This document shows, piece after piece, positions 19,668 through 20,238 of a stretch of DNA of 20,238 nt. This DNA is from a virus, in the IMG/VR virus record IMGVR_UViG_3300020405_000038, positions 1 to 20,238 of that record. One strand, written 5' to 3'. Made by a program: the position numbers and the translations under genes. The stretch's first letter is position 1. Every line of letters starts with the position of its first letter. The notes below the pieces were generated by a model. The model did no database searches, was not told the origin of the DNA, and saw only the letters and a program-made list of their open reading frames with translations.

Positions 19668-20100
19668 ATATAGTAATCAATGGCTATTTAACGGAAAGCC
19701 TTTTACATCTGAAGATATAAAAAATTACGTAGGTTTTGTTTACATTATTATTGAACTTGATACACATAAAAAATATATTGGCAGAAAATACTTTTATCAA
19801 TTACGAAAAGTTAAAGGTAAATCTAAAAGAGTTAGATCAGAGTCAAATTGGAAACAATATTACGGATCATCTAAAGAATTACTAGCTGAAGTAGATAAAC
19901 ACGGAATATATAATTATAAAAGAATAATACTATCATTACATACTACTAAAGGTGATGTTAATTACGAAGAAGTAAAACAACAATTTAAACGTGATGTGTT
20001 AGAGAATGAAGAATATTATAATGATAATATCAATGGTAAGTGGTACAAGAAACCACTACATATAAGCGAACAAAGAATATACAGTAGGTTATTTGAGTGA
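19630..20100 (+). CDS. GIY-YIG-like endonuclease (about 156 aa)
   Basis: VGFVYIIIELDTHKKYIGRKYF contains the VYI...YIG core of GIY-YIG nucleases. Further signatures are SNWKQYYGSSKELLAEVDKHG, YKRIILSLHTTKGDVNYEEV and a late DVLENEEYYND. This form, with W-x-YYGSSKEL, is widespread in T4-like phages. The first Gly of GIY is replaced (VYI), as in many members. It could be a stand-alone homing-type or host-DNA-degrading nuclease. ATGs at 19627, 19630 and 19636 are all possible; 19630 is chosen because GAGGA (19620-19624) is five bases upstream. It overlaps the acidic zinc-ribbon gene. Confidence 0.8.
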   Translation: MSMTKNGKTKTNEYSNQWLFNGKPFTSEDIKNYVGFVYIIIELDTHKKYIGRKYFYQLRKVKGKSKRVRSESNWKQYYGSSKELLAEVDKHGIYNYKRIILSLHTTKGDVNYEEVKQQFKRDVLENEEYYNDNINGKWYKKPLHISEQRIYSRLFE

Positions 20101-20238
20101 TAGTTTCCTTTAAACATAAATTTCTATTCATTAAAACAAGAAAAACTGCAGGATCAACTTTCGAAAAGTTGGTGCAACCATATCTTGATAAAGATGCGGG
20201 AGATATCTGCACAGGCTCTATGCAAGATGGTACTCCAT
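20097..20238 (+). CDS. Sulfotransferase-like protein, 3' end outside window
   Basis: Only 47 residues are seen, starting at a GTG that overlaps the upstream stop (GTGA). The start MIVSFKHKFLFIKTRKTAGS followed by TFEKLV matches the opening of sulfotransferase-family proteins, where KFIFIHxPKTAGTS forms the loop that binds the 5'-phosphosulfate of PAPS. Similar short sulfotransferases occur in marine phages and may modify surface glycans or metabolites. The rest of the gene lies beyond the window, so neither length nor the 3'-phosphate-binding motif can be checked. Confidence 0.65.
   Translation, partial: MIVSFKHKFLFIKTRKTAGSTFEKLVQPYLDKDAGDICTGSMQDGTP

Noticed and set aside
1-20238. tRNA genes, CRISPR arrays, insertion sequences or a replication origin
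   Set aside because: No cloverleaf-like sequence, no regularly spaced repeats, no transposase and no noncoding stretch over about 100 bases were seen.

Overview
This window reads as part of a T4-like (myovirus) phage genome, most plausibly infecting an AT-rich Gram-negative marine bacterium of the SAR11 or cyanobacterial type. All genes lie on the + strand, abut or overlap by a few bases (TAATG, ATGA), and are AT-rich, roughly one third GC by eye. Phage identity rests on an endonuclease VII relative, a T4 gp61-type primase, T4-type late promoter sequences (TATAAATA), spanin-like lysis proteins, and several small families I recognise from T4-like marine phages. The host is inferred: spanins and KDO-8-phosphate synthase imply an outer membrane, but nothing here identifies the species.

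Layout. (1) 1-900: 3' end of an endonuclease VII-like gene, then a self-contained unit (sigma70-type promoter, 127-aa gene, intrinsic terminator) resembling a moron. (2) 911-3941: small conserved proteins, a 409-aa DUF6267-like protein with a KxDG nucleotidyltransferase motif, a cupin and a metal-type KDO-8-phosphate synthase. (3) 3937-9179: a TATAAATA promoter (with a TTGACA box in front) drives a 1028-aa modular protein headed by a cytidylyltransferase domain, a 537-aa modular protein with a calcium-loop motif, and a HAD phosphatase. (4) 9119-12171: a second TATAAATA promoter precedes virion-type proteins, one with a bacterial Ig-like domain. (5) 12056-14821: a likely lysis/membrane region with a two-helix membrane protein, i-spanin-like and o-spanin-like proteins, a class 3 lipase, a second lipoprotein, and two small membrane proteins with coiled coils. 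(6) 14813-19439: an early-type promoter starts a replication and nucleotide operon: primase, ThyX, B12-dependent ribonucleotide reductase and GMP reductase. (7) 19440-20238: acidic zinc ribbon, GIY-YIG-like endonuclease and the start of a sulfotransferase-like gene cut by the window end.

How it fits together. The right part supplies primers and deoxynucleotides for phage DNA synthesis. The middle contains late virion and lysis genes. The left part carries accessory enzymes that may alter the host surface or sugar metabolism. Three proteins (409, 1028 and 537 aa) contain [L/I]xE-[A/G] sequences like those cut by the T4 prohead protease, often near the boundaries of recognisable modules. This suggests, without proof, that they are internal virion proteins matured by proteolysis. 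No tRNA, CRISPR array, insertion sequence or origin was seen, and no stretch over about 100 bases lacks a gene.
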